A stretch of 64,000 nucleotides of DNA from Verrucomicrobiia bacterium (GTDB lineage Bacteria > Verrucomicrobiota > Verrucomicrobiia > Limisphaerales > UBA1100), in the NCBI GenBank assembly GCA_014239365.1, contig JAAZZB010000059.1, positions 124,001 through 188,000 of the forward strand, written 5' to 3'. Made by a program: the position numbers and the translations under genes. Positions 17,007 through 25,774 of the stretch are shown here, piece after piece. Position 1 is the first letter of the stretch. Every line of letters begins with the position of its first letter. The notes below the pieces were generated by a model. That model was not told the DNA's origin. It saw only the letters and a program-made list of their open reading frames with translations, and did no database searches.

Positions 17007-20000
17007 TCATTGGTCGAGCAGGGCATTGAGCTTCACGCGGGTACGATCGAAGGTGCCTTGTATTTCTTCCATCAATTCACCGGCGTCGCTGAGGTCGCCA
17101 AGGTTTGCCATCGTTTCGAGGCGCGAAAAAGCATCGGCTAGTTGGCGTGCCCCAAGGTTGGCACTGCTACCTTTGAGCTGGTGGGCGATCCTCGCCACGG
17201 CGCCGGGATCTTGTTGTGTGTTGAGTGATCCGATCTGACTGTCTGTTTCAGAAAGATACATGGAGACCAATTCGCGGAGCATATCGTCATTGTCTTTGAC
17301 ACGGAATTGATCAAGTTGGGATTCGTCGAGCAGAACGGTGCTCGGGGTTTCTGAATCAGTTTCAGGTTCTAATCCGAGAGGTTTATTCAGTGCGCGTTCG
17401 AGCTCCTTGAGCTGCACCGGTTTTGAAATGAAATCATCCATTCCAGCTTCAAGACAGGCGTTCCGGTCGTCCTCTTGCGTGTTGGCGGTCATCGCGATGA
17501 TGTAAATAAATTGTTGCCCGGGATTTGCCTGTTCGCGTTGACGAATCGTTCGGGTGGCCTCCAAGCCGTCGATGTTGGGCATTTGGCAGTCCATCAAAAT
17601 CATGTCAAATCCGCTGATGTCTGTATCCAACACACTTTGGCCATCATCGCACAACTCAACTTGATGGCCTAATTGGTTGAGCTGCAGTGTGGCGACCCTT
17701 TGATTGATGGGATTATCTTCCGCAACCAGAATGCGCAGTGAACGATGGTTTGCTGCGTGACTGGATTCAACCGATTTCGGGGCGGGCAAATCTCCCGTTA
17801 ACGCATTAAGCAGAATTTGACGCAGACGGCTGCGGCGCAGTGGTTTGAGTAACGTGCCGGCCACGCCGAGTGTGCGCAGCAATCCGGGATCCACCTTATG
17901 GCGGCGTGAGGTGAGGAGAATTGTTTTGGTTTCGCGATGCGTTTCGTGAGTTTGGATTTCCTGGATAAGGTCCAGGCTGTCTTCATCATCCAAGGCGAGA
18001 TCCACTAAAATTAAATCAAACTCTTTGTGTTCATTGAGTCGTTGGCGCGCGCCTTCGCCGGTGGCGGCGGTGGTGAGATTCATGCGCCAGTCGTTGGCGT
18101 ATTGAGCGATGGCTTCGCGCGCAAAATCATTGGGCACAACCACCAGCAGTTTGCGCCCTTCGAGTTCGTTATCTGGAATCTGCGGTTCATCCGCTGAACT
18201 TTCTAAAAGCACTGTGAAATGAAATGTGGATCCTTCGCCCGGCACGCTTTCGAGCCACATGCGGCCGCCCATCATTTCGGTGAGTTGCCGCGAGATGGAA
18301 AGGCCGAGCCCGGTGCCCCCATAACGGCGGTTGGTGGAACCATCAGCCTGCCGGAAAGCTTCGAATATTTTTTCCTGTTCTTCGGGGGTGATTCCGAGGC
18401 CGGTATCACGAACCGAAAAATGAAGCTCAATGCCCGCATCAGTTTCCTGCTGGCAGTTTGCGGAGACTTGCACTTCCCCTTGCTCCGTAAATTTCACGGC
18501 ATTACTGACAAGGTTGAGCAGCACCTGTCGAAGTCGGCCTGCGTCGCCGCGGTAACGCCCTTCACATTCCGGAGAGACATTGGCATTAAGCTCGATTTGG
18601 TTGGTCTCAGCCCGAAGAGCGTGAAGCTCCACCGCTTCCTCCATCACTTTACGAAGTGAAAATTCTGCTTTCTCCAGCTCTAGGCGTCCGGCTTCAATTT
18701 TTGAAAGGTCCAGAATGTCATTGAGAATATCGAGCAACGCATCGGCGCTGGTGCGGACGGTTTGGGCATATTCACGTTGGTCTTCTGAAAGTTCGGAGGA
18801 TAGCAGTAGATCGATCATGCCGATGATCCCATTCATCGGCGTTCGAATTTCGTGGCTCATCACCGCAAGGAACTGCGCCTTCACTTGGGCCGCTTCCAAA
18901 GCGAGGTCTCGTGCGCGCGCGCTTTCTTCTTCAGCTAATTTCAAGGCGGTGATGTCACGCGAAATGCCAATGATACCGGTAACCAATCCGGAGCGATTGC
19001 GAAACGGAACTTTGGTGACCGAAGCCCAAACGGTTCGACCTTCTTCACTTGTTTGTTGTTCTACTTTGTTGACGATCGATTTTCCGGTGAGGATCACGCG
19101 TTGTTCGTCTTCGTGGAATTCTCGCGCTTGCTCTTCCGGATGGAAATCGTAATCCGTTTTGCCAACAATTTCTTCGGTTGAATTCAAACTCAATCGACGG
19201 GCGAGCGCGGCACTGCCTTTGATGAAGCGCGATTCAGTGTCCTTAATATAAATCCGGTCCGGCACATTATCGAGCAGTGCGTTGAGCAAGTCGCGTTCAT
19301 AGGCCAATTGCTCCTCCATGTGGTGTCGTTCGGTGACATCCCAAAACATGCACTGCAAGCCGGCGACTTCCCCCGCCTCATTGTGGAGAGGAGTTTTAAT
19401 TGTCTCGACGTGCAGCTCGGTGCCGTCGGGTTGGGTGTGCACTTCAGTGGTGGCGTAAGTCTCATCATTCTCCATCACGCGGAGATCATCGTGCCGGTAT
19501 TTATCCGCTTGATTTTTTGGAAACAAATCATGGTCGGTTTTTCCAATGATTTCATCAATCGACCGGTTATTGAGTTTGCAAAAGCGCTGGTTGGCAAAAG
19601 TAAATCGCCCTTCGCTGTCTTTGCGCAAAATATTTTGCGGGATGATCTCCACGAGGGAATGGTAGAGCAATTCCGAAGTGCGCAGTGCCTGCTCGGCATT
19701 TTTCTGCTCGGTGATGTCCACAACCGTTCCCTCAAAATAGAGCAGTTCACCCGCTTTATTGCGTACTGCGCGGACGTTTTCTGAAATCCAAATCAACTCC
19801 CCGTCCTGTCGGCGCACCGGCGATTGAAAATCATGGATGACGTCCAACTCATTCATGCGCTTCACGAACTCCTTGCGGCGTTCCGGCTCGAGATAAAGTT
19901 GGCCGGAAATATCGTTCAAGTTGGTCATCAAATCGTCGGGAGAATCAAACCCGTAAATTTTTGCTAACATTGGGTTGGCGGAAATAAAACAGCCTTCCTC

Positions 20001-20639
20001 CGTGGTTTGAAAAATCCCCTCCTGAACATTTTCAAATATACTGCGGTATTTTTCTTCGGCGACTTCAACGCCGAGCTCCTGAATGAGCAGCTCAGCGTTT
20101 TCAGATTCCAGCGCGGCCATGCGCTGTTGCAGGCTCAGGTGTGAAGCGGATTGGTTGGCGAGGAGTTGCAGCTGATGGATTTGTGAATCAGAAAGTTGAT
20201 GCGAATCCGGACTGGCAACCGCAAGTGTACCCACCGTGAGATTGTTTATTTGAATAGGGAACCCCGCGTAAAACCCGTGTTCATCAACGGAGGCATCAGT
20301 GATGAATGTGGGTTCAGCATTCATGATGGCCAGTGCGCATGGAGCACCGGCGCGCGGAATGCCGCCCGGTTCGCAACCGTGGCAGGCAATGCGGTTGATG
20401 GTTTCCTTATCAACCATCGCAATCCAAGCTTGAGGTGTGCTTGCAGTATGGGCGGCGAGTTCCGTCAGCTCAGTCAACGCATCCCCTGAAGAATTGGTTT
20501 GTGTGAACTCCAGTCCGCGCAACAGTTTGAGTCGCGCGGCTTCATTTTCGGGCACGGGTATTGGTTTTGAGTCGGCCACCGGTGTGCGTTCACTTTTACA
20601 TCGCCAAAGGTTCAACGCAAGCGCCGACTTTGTGGGCAC
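17007..20639 (-). CDS. Hybrid sensor histidine kinase (GAF-PAS-PAS-PAS-HisKA-HATPase-REC-REC-Hpt)
   Basis: A 1210-residue cytoplasmic phosphorelay protein with no membrane segment. Order by rough residue: GAF 45-180, three PAS domains at about 195-320, 325-440 and 450-570, dimerization domain with MSHEIRTPMNG (H596), ATPase with DTGLGI and GGTGLGL, a first receiver around Asp880 with degraded acidic pocket, a second receiver with LVAEDNPINQ and phospho-Asp1017, and an Hpt domain with AHQLKGSSA (H1153). All relay sites are in one chain. The start is GTG at 20639; later starts are possible. No cognate regulator is adjacent. Confidence 0.93.
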   Translation of the reverse strand: MPTKSALALNLWRCKSERTPVADSKPIPVPENEAARLKLLRGLEFTQTNSSGDALTELTELAAHTASTPQAWIAMVDKETINRIACHGCEPGGIPRAGAPCALAIMNAEPTFITDASVDEHGFYAGFPIQINNLTVGTLAVASPDSHQLSDSQIHQLQLLANQSASHLSLQQRMAALESENAELLIQELGVEVAEEKYRSIFENVQEGIFQTTEEGCFISANPMLAKIYGFDSPDDLMTNLNDISGQLYLEPERRKEFVKRMNELDVIHDFQSPVRRQDGELIWISENVRAVRNKAGELLYFEGTVVDITEQKNAEQALRTSELLYHSLVEIIPQNILRKDSEGRFTFANQRFCKLNNRSIDEIIGKTDHDLFPKNQADKYRHDDLRVMENDETYATTEVHTQPDGTELHVETIKTPLHNEAGEVAGLQCMFWDVTERHHMEEQLAYERDLLNALLDNVPDRIYIKDTESRFIKGSAALARRLSLNSTEEIVGKTDYDFHPEEQAREFHEDEQRVILTGKSIVNKVEQQTSEEGRTVWASVTKVPFRNRSGLVTGIIGISRDITALKLAEEESARARDLALEAAQVKAQFLAVMSHEIRTPMNGIIGMIDLLLSSELSEDQREYAQTVRTSADALLDILNDILDLSKIEAGRLELEKAEFSLRKVMEEAVELHALRAETNQIELNANVSPECEGRYRGDAGRLRQVLLNLVSNAVKFTEQGEVQVSANCQQETDAGIELHFSVRDTGLGITPEEQEKIFEAFRQADGSTNRRYGGTGLGLSISRQLTEMMGGRMWLESVPGEGSTFHFTVLLESSADEPQIPDNELEGRKLLVVVPNDFAREAIAQYANDWRMNLTTAATGEGARQRLNEHKEFDLILVDLALDDEDSLDLIQEIQTHETHRETKTILLTSRRHKVDPGLLRTLGVAGTLLKPLRRSRLRQILLNALTGDLPAPKSVESSHAANHRSLRILVAEDNPINQRVATLQLNQLGHQVELCDDGQSVLDTDISGFDMILMDCQMPNIDGLEATRTIRQREQANPGQQFIYIIAMTANTQEDDRNACLEAGMDDFISKPVQLKELERALNKPLGLEPETDSETPSTVLLDESQLDQFRVKDNDDMLRELVSMYLSETDSQIGSLNTQQDPGAVARIAHQLKGSSANLGARQLADAFSRLETMANLGDLSDAGELMEEIQGTFDRTRVKLNALLDQ

Positions 20640-20678
20640 GGTGCATCGGCCGTGTTAATAAGTCACCCGCGCTCTCCC

Positions 20679-20707
20679 TTGACTACAAAGCGATCTGTTT
20701 CTATTCT
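20679..20707 (+). promoter_or_regulatory. Strong candidate promoter
   Basis: TTGACT at 20679-20684, an optimal 17-nt spacer, and TATTCT at 20702-20707. It would start transcription near 20714 and drive the small lipoprotein gene at 20740, giving a leader of about 26 nt that contains the AAGGAGG ribosome site. Confidence 0.6.
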
Positions 20708-20739
20708 CGCAGCGATGTCTTCGGCATCAAGGAGGCTTT

Positions 20740-21123
20740 ATGAAAATTAAACAATTATTACTTAGCTGCGTTGCAGGGTTCATCATTGCAAGTCAAACCG
20801 CTTGTCTGGTCGTGGCCGCCGTTGGGGTTGGCGCGGGTGCAGTGAAATACATCGGGGGCGATCTTGAAGTGGATTCATCCAAATCCTTTGATGAAGTATT
20901 CGCAGCGGTGGAACAAACCTGTCAGGAACTGGAATTTGAAGTTCAGAAAAATGACAAGAAGGCGTTTTCAGGCATGATCACCGCGCGGAGTGATTTTGGA
21001 AATGTCACGTTCAAGGTGAAAAGCAAAACCACTGAGCTCACTCAACTATCAATTCGGGTGGGCATTTTTGGTGATCGTGAAGCATCGGATTTGATTTACG
21101 CTAAACTGAAGCCCAAGCTTTAG
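20740..21123 (+). CDS. Small DUF3568-like lipoprotein
   Basis: A 127-residue protein with a signal sequence ending at a lipobox-like SQTAC (Cys22), a Gly/Val/Ala stretch and a compact alpha/beta domain (DLEVDSSKSFDEVFAAVEQT). This resembles the DUF3568 family of small envelope lipoproteins seen in Verrucomicrobia and Lentisphaerae; function is unknown. It has a near-perfect ribosome site, AAGGAGG at 20729-20735, four bases before the ATG. Its stop overlaps the stop of the convergent accD gene by three bases. Confidence 0.75.
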   Translation: MKIKQLLLSCVAGFIIASQTACLVVAAVGVGAGAVKYIGGDLEVDSSKSFDEVFAAVEQTCQELEFEVQKNDKKAFSGMITARSDFGNVTFKVKSKTTELTQLSIRVGIFGDREASDLIYAKLKPKL

Positions 21124-22043
21124 TCGAGTTCGCCGCAGAGGTAATCCAAGTACTCACTCAACCGTGTTTTTAATTCTGTGCGCGGGATGATTGAGTCGAT
21201 CAAACCGCGTTCCATCAAAAACTCTGCCGTTTGAAAACCCTCGGGCAGTTCGCTTTGTGTGGTGTCTTTAATCACACGCGGCCCGGCGAAACCGATCATG
21301 GCTTTGGGCTCGGAAACAATTAGATCCCCCAAGCTCGCGTAACTCGCCATCACGCCCGCCGTGGTGGGATGGGTGAGCACGCTGATGTACGGCAGTTTTT
21401 GACGGCCGTGATACGCGATGGCCGCGCTGGTTTTGGCCAGTTGCATCAGGCTGAACATTCCCTCGTACATTCTCGCGCCACCGCTACTGGAAATGATAAT
21501 CGCCGGCAAACGTCGCTCCGTGGCGGCTTCCACGATGCGGGTGATTTTCTCGCCCACCACGGAGCCCATTGAGCCACCCAGAAAATTAAAGTCCATCACT
21601 GCCAAGCCCACATCGTGATTTCCGATGCGGCCGATGCCGGTGATGATTGCGTCTTTCAAACCGGTTTTCTCGCGGTGCTTCACGAGCTTATCGGCGTAGG
21701 CAGCAGTGCCGGTGAATTCCAACGTGTCTACGCTGATCATATCCGCATCAAATTCTTCGAACGAATCCGGCTCCGTGAGTGACGCGATTCGCGCGTGGGC
21801 GGTTGTGGGGAAGTGGTGATCGCAATTCGGGCACACCTTCAAATTTTCCTCCAGCTCCTTATCGAAAATCATTTCCTCGCATTCAGGACATTTCGTCCAC
21901 AGTCCCTGCGGGATTTCACGTTTGCGAGTGGTGCCGGTGCTTACGGGTTTTTTCTCGATGTCCGGTTCCTGTTCCGCGGGGGGCGGAGTGACCGCCGGTT
22001 CAACGGTTTCAAGTCCGAGAGTTTTTTTAGGTTGTTCAGCCAT
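21120..22043 (-). CDS. accD: Acetyl-CoA carboxylase carboxyltransferase subunit beta
   Basis: Carries the carboxyltransferase beta chain that, with AccA, makes malonyl-CoA for fatty acid synthesis. The 307-residue protein has a Pro/Glu-rich N-terminal extension of about 45 residues, the zinc ribbon CPECEEM...CPNCDHH, and the core blocks SSSGGARMYEGMFSLMQ and GFAGPRVI. The start ATG lies 62 bp after the comF-like gene, so the two may be co-transcribed. Confidence 0.96.
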   Translation of the reverse strand: MAEQPKKTLGLETVEPAVTPPPAEQEPDIEKKPVSTGTTRKREIPQGLWTKCPECEEMIFDKELEENLKVCPNCDHHFPTTAHARIASLTEPDSFEEFDADMISVDTLEFTGTAAYADKLVKHREKTGLKDAIITGIGRIGNHDVGLAVMDFNFLGGSMGSVVGEKITRIVEAATERRLPAIIISSSGGARMYEGMFSLMQLAKTSAAIAYHGRQKLPYISVLTHPTTAGVMASYASLGDLIVSEPKAMIGFAGPRVIKDTTQSELPEGFQTAEFLMERGLIDSIIPRTELKTRLSEYLDYLCGELD

Positions 22044-22105
22044 AACACGGCAATGCCGCCGTCGGGGATTATGTCGGGCAAACGTGCCTCCGCCTCAAGC
22101 CAAAA

Positions 22106-22831
22106 CTAATCAGGCATACCGCGCGCAAGTGTCAACACATCCACTCTTGCGGCACCCGCCCCGCGGAGCGCCGCCGCACAGGCGCTGGCTGTGGATCCGG
22201 TGGTCATTACATCATCGACCAATAAAATGCGCGAAAACGGCATTCGGCTCGGAGCCTCAAACGCATTGTGCATATTAGCCAGTCGTTCCTTGCGGGTTAG
22301 ATTCGTTTGGGTTTCGGTGTATTTCACACGCCGCAAAAACTTTGTTTCCATAGGCAACCCCAAGTGTTTTGCAACTCCGATTGCTAATCTCTCAGCTTGG
22401 TTAAAGCCGCGCTCGCGTTCTTTCACCGGGTGCAATGGAACCGGAACAACACATTGCGGTTGGTCAGGAAATAACGGGCCGCAGCTTTGCAGCCATTGAA
22501 TCATCAGCGGTTCAAAAAATTCGTGTTGGTTATATTTGAATCGATGAACAACTTCGCGCACTAATCCACGGGCGGCCAATATTGAGCGTGCGTGAGTAAA
22601 TTGCCATTTAGACTCATGGCAGTTTTTGCAGGTGACCGCCTCACCCGCGGCTCCCCCAAACGGGAGCCCACATTGTTCGCACCATGGAGGTGCAGTGAAG
22701 AAAACCTGAGAGCGGCATTTCCGGCAGGTAAATCCATTTGCCGCATCCGCCGGTGATGCGCCGCACACTTGGCAAACCTCCGGAAAGGCAAGCCCCTTCA
22801 GAGGCTCAGTCAGATGGAGAGTGCTCTTCAT
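22106..22831 (-). CDS. ComF family phosphoribosyltransferase-like protein
   Basis: A 241-residue ComF-type protein. Its N-terminal part has paired cysteines (CQVCG, CRKC, CEQCG, CKNC) expected to bind zinc, and its C-terminal part has the PRPP-binding motif ILLVDDVMTTGST. Homologues act in DNA uptake in competent bacteria, but many bacteria carry one of unproven role. The RGFNQAE block is conserved. Its start lies inside the CPBP gene (26-bp overlap), so they are probably coupled. Confidence 0.88.
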   Translation of the reverse strand: MKSTLHLTEPLKGLAFPEVCQVCGASPADAANGFTCRKCRSQVFFTAPPWCEQCGLPFGGAAGEAVTCKNCHESKWQFTHARSILAARGLVREVVHRFKYNQHEFFEPLMIQWLQSCGPLFPDQPQCVVPVPLHPVKERERGFNQAERLAIGVAKHLGLPMETKFLRRVKYTETQTNLTRKERLANMHNAFEAPSRMPFSRILLVDDVMTTGSTASACAAALRGAGAARVDVLTLARGMPD

Positions 22832-23696
22832 TGCTTTGCATTATGTACCAAAGCATGAGCGCCAGCAAGGGTGTCGCCGCCCAACCATCACTGATTTGGC
22901 CGTTGCCCCAAAAGGTCGATGCGGTTTCAGTAGTCGATTTCGTGAGGAACCCATTCGTCTTCAGGCAAAAAATCCAACCCGCGTGCACGCCGATGGAGCA
23001 AAAAAGATTTCCCGTTCGCTGCCAAAGAGCACAAAGGATAATTCCCGCCAGCGTGAGGTTGATGAATTTTGCGACCCAGTATGGATCGTTTGAAAAATCG
23101 TGAACCATCGCCGGGAGTGCTGAGAAGCCTGAAGTCCAAGTGATCGATTCCAGTTCAGGTTTTTGATCCAGAAAATGCATCGCCGCAAAAAAGAGGGAGC
23201 CGATCACCGCCGCCCAACGCCACGGCAAATCCCGCCGCAACAAACCAAAGAGCACTCCGCGAAAAAGTGTTTCCTCAATCACCGCCACCAACGCTCCGGC
23301 CAATAACGCATTGGTGAGATGCCGCGCCCATTCGGCCAACGCGGGGGTGGGGAGCATTTCGCGCGCGCCGCTCAAGAGGGGAAGGGCAGCCGCCGCTGTC
23401 AGCGAGGCCAGTCCGAGGAGTAGGCCCTTGCCCAGCCACGGCAAATGTTTGCGGGCATTGCCCCAGCCAATTTCCGCCCAGGACTTGATGTCCATAAATC
23501 TGCATAAAACCCACAACCCAAGCAGCGCCAACCCCAACAGGCAGCGATTGAAATACCGATGGTAATCATCGTGGTCATTCAGGAATTGCAGGAAAGCCCA
23601 GTCAGAAAAAACCGCTTTCCACGCCAAAGGCGAAATCAGTGCCGCGCCCAAAAACACGCAGGCAAGGTAAATCAAAATGGCAACAATGTGTCGCAA
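22806..23696 (-). CDS. CPBP (CAAX/Abi) family intramembrane protease
   Basis: A 296-residue multi-pass membrane protein with the three family motifs: EETLFRG at residues 141-147, FFAAMHF, and HAGWIF. These belong to the CPBP/Rce1 family of glutamate-dependent intramembrane proteases; bacterial members process membrane peptides or have undefined targets. The start is TTG at 23696, immediately before the first hydrophobic helix; no ATG is available upstream. It is the first gene of CPBP-comF-accD. Confidence 0.85.
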   Translation of the reverse strand: MRHIVAILIYLACVFLGAALISPLAWKAVFSDWAFLQFLNDHDDYHRYFNRCLLGLALLGLWVLCRFMDIKSWAEIGWGNARKHLPWLGKGLLLGLASLTAAAALPLLSGAREMLPTPALAEWARHLTNALLAGALVAVIEETLFRGVLFGLLRRDLPWRWAAVIGSLFFAAMHFLDQKPELESITWTSGFSALPAMVHDFSNDPYWVAKFINLTLAGIILCALWQRTGNLFCSIGVHAGWIFCLKTNGFLTKSTTETASTFWGNGQISDGWAATPLLALMLWYIMQSNEEHSPSD

Positions 23697-23802
23697 GTGC
23701 CGGAGTACAGCCGCAATTCATCGCCGCGCCAAGTGATTTTTATTGAAACAATCCCCGTTCCCCGTTTGGATTGCTCGGCGCGCGGCCTCGTCGGCGCAAT
23801 AC

Positions 23803-23818
23803 AAAGGAGGCAAAGATT
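23803..23818 (+). promoter_or_regulatory. Ribosome site deciding an ATT start
   Basis: AAAGGAGG at 23803-23810 is followed after five bases (CAAAG) by ATT at 23816-23818, in frame with the kinase. No ATG or GTG is in frame nearby; the ATG at 23831 is out of frame and soon stops. Confidence 0.5.
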
Positions 23819-24646
23819 CAACTGGTTGAAAATGGTAAATTCGGTGACTACCGCCTGTTAGAGCGCATCGCTCAGGGCGGGTTGGCCACGATATGGCTGG
23901 TTACCGATCCGGAGGGCCGTAGCCTTGCTCTGCGGGTGATGCATGACACCTTTGGGTCCGGATCGAATGGGCCCACCTTGTTTCGTCATGGTTGTGAAAT
24001 TATGTCCAAACTCGCCCCTCATCGAAACGTGATTACTTTTCACGATAGCGGGAAAATCAGCGGACGCGAGTATGCCGTGCTTCAATATGTGGAAGGATTA
24101 AACCTGCGCGAAATGAACGTGCGCGAAGATCCGATGCTCGAGGAAATTCTCAGCGATATGATTATCGACCTCTGCGCGGGATTGGTGCACCTCCACGGGC
24201 AGGGCATCATGCATCTCGATTTGAAACCGGAAAATTTAATTATCAGTCGCGGAGGCACATTGTATTTGTGCGACTTTGATACCGCGCAGCCCATCCCCGA
24301 TTCGCCGACGAAGTTTGAACGCAAATCCGGCACCCCGCTTTATATGGCTCCGGAAGTCGTCAACGGCTGGCGCTTCGATCAGCGCGCCGATGTGTATTCC
24401 TTTGGCGTTACCGTTTATGAAATGCTCACGCAGGTGAAGCCGTTCGAGGGCCAGAGCACCAAGGAAAAGCTCACCAACCAACTCAACCCAAAATATCTCA
24501 TCCGCAAGCCGCGCAAATTCAACCCGAACATCCCCGTTTTATTGGAAGAACTAATCCTGAAATGCATTGAGTACGTCCCCGAGAAACGCTACCTCACCAT
24601 GGGCATGATGGCGCGCGATTTGCATAAAGTGATGGGAGTGCGCTGA
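23816..24646 (+). CDS. Divergent Ser/Thr protein kinase
   Basis: A compact 276-residue Hanks-type kinase domain with no membrane segment. Counting from ATT, the glycine loop reads IAQGGLATIW, the beta-3 lysine of VAIK is Arg (LALRVM, R40), the catalytic loop is HLDLKPENL (Asp kept, Arg of HRD lost), the metal motif is DFD, and APE is intact (MAPEV). It may be a weak kinase or pseudokinase. The start is chosen from the ribosome site; a TTG at 23771 and CTG at 23822 are alternatives. Its stop overlaps the next ATG (TGATG), linking it to the transporter. Confidence 0.85.
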   Translation: MQLVENGKFGDYRLLERIAQGGLATIWLVTDPEGRSLALRVMHDTFGSGSNGPTLFRHGCEIMSKLAPHRNVITFHDSGKISGREYAVLQYVEGLNLREMNVREDPMLEEILSDMIIDLCAGLVHLHGQGIMHLDLKPENLIISRGGTLYLCDFDTAQPIPDSPTKFERKSGTPLYMAPEVVNGWRFDQRADVYSFGVTVYEMLTQVKPFEGQSTKEKLTNQLNPKYLIRKPRKFNPNIPVLLEELILKCIEYVPEKRYLTMGMMARDLHKVMGVR

Positions 24647-25698
24647 TGGTTTTTAATCGAGATTTCGTCCGGCGTTATTGGTTTCTCGCCGCGCTGATCC
24701 TGCTCATCCCCGTAGGAATTATTGCACCCCAAGCGGGCTTGGCACTCAAGAATTCCGGTTGGGTCATCCCCGTCTTCGTGGGCATCATGCTTGGCATCGC
24801 CGGGTTCACGATGGATACCTCAAGCCTCGTGAAACAAGCCACCAACTTTCAAGCCGTCATTCCTGTGCTGCTCAGTATTTATTTATTTTCGCCCGCTTTG
24901 GCTTTTGGGTTGGGCGTGTGGTTTGCGCCCGCGGGAAATGAGCATTTCCTTCCCGCAATGATGATTATGGCCGCCCAAGCCGGCAGCCTCGCCTCCGCAA
25001 TTGCCCTCACCATGATGGCCGGCGGCAACCGCGAACTCGCCCTCATTTGCACGCTCGCCTCCAATAGCCTTACCTTTTTGCTCACGCCATTTATTCTGGA
25101 AATTAGCATTGGCGCGGATGTCGATTTCCGCGTGGGCGAAATGATGTTGCGGATGATTTATATGGTGCTCCTCCCCATCGCCGCCGGGCAATTGCTTCGC
25201 CCATTACTTTGGGAACGCACTGAACCCATTCGCCCCTTCATTCGCATCGTACCGCAGTTTATTATTTTGATGTTCGTTTACACCGGCTTCGCCTCCGGCG
25301 CCCAACAACTCCAAGGCGCGCCTAATATTGTCCTGCGCTTCTTAGCCGCGTGCGCCATTCTGCACCTCGCATTGCTCGCCTGGAATTATCTCCTCTCCGG
25401 TTGGCTCCGTTTCGATTGGCCCGATCGCACCGCGATCATACTCAGCGGCTCCCAAAAAACCCTCCCCAACGGCATCTACGTCTGGAGCAATTTCTTCGCC
25501 ACCAACCCCTACGGCGCAGTGCCACTGGTGCTCTACCACCTTTTCCAATTACTCGTGGACACACTGCTAGTGCCGTGGTTTGAAAAACGAAATCCCGGGA
25601 ACAATACCTGCGGCAATAAACAAACCTTCAACTGCCACGCAGAAACAAACCAGAAAACCACTTCATCAACCACAGATTACACAGATCCCGCAGATTAA
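24646..25698 (+). CDS. Bile acid:sodium symporter (BASS/SBF) family transporter
   Basis: A 350-residue hydrophobic protein with about nine to ten membrane segments. The overall pattern, including the early GIMLGIAGFTMD, the mid-region LASNSLTFLLTPF and the late SGSQKTLPNG block, resembles the SBF-like branch of the BASS superfamily, which moves organic anions with sodium. The substrate is unknown. The C-terminal residues TTSSTTDYTDPAD and the stop codon come from a dispersed palindromic repeat (25668-25740). Translationally coupled to the kinase upstream. Confidence 0.8.
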   Translation: MVFNRDFVRRYWFLAALILLIPVGIIAPQAGLALKNSGWVIPVFVGIMLGIAGFTMDTSSLVKQATNFQAVIPVLLSIYLFSPALAFGLGVWFAPAGNEHFLPAMMIMAAQAGSLASAIALTMMAGGNRELALICTLASNSLTFLLTPFILEISIGADVDFRVGEMMLRMIYMVLLPIAAGQLLRPLLWERTEPIRPFIRIVPQFIILMFVYTGFASGAQQLQGAPNIVLRFLAACAILHLALLAWNYLLSGWLRFDWPDRTAIILSGSQKTLPNGIYVWSNFFATNPYGAVPLVLYHLFQLLVDTLLVPWFEKRNPGNNTCGNKQTFNCHAETNQKTTSSTTDYTDPAD

Positions 25699-25740
25699 AA
25701 ATAAAGAAAAAATCTGCGCCCATCTGTGTAATCTGCGGTT
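25668..25740. repeat. Palindromic repeat family C, copy 1
   Basis: An almost perfect inverted repeat of about 29-bp arms (25668-25696 and 25711-25740; both read AACC-CAGATTACACAGAT, then GCAGATT), with an A-rich loop of 14 bp. It lies at the junction of the convergent transporter and DUF1501 genes and encodes the last codons of the transporter. Related copies are at 35994-36066 and 39464-39525. It would act as a bidirectional stem-loop in RNA. Confidence 0.85.
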
Positions 25741-25774
25741 AAAAATGGTTCCCCGCGCTCGCTACAGCTTACCA

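Noticed and set aside
20679-20707. Riboswitch before the small lipoprotein gene
   Set aside because: The gap is short and fully explained by promoter and ribosome site; no stem is evident.
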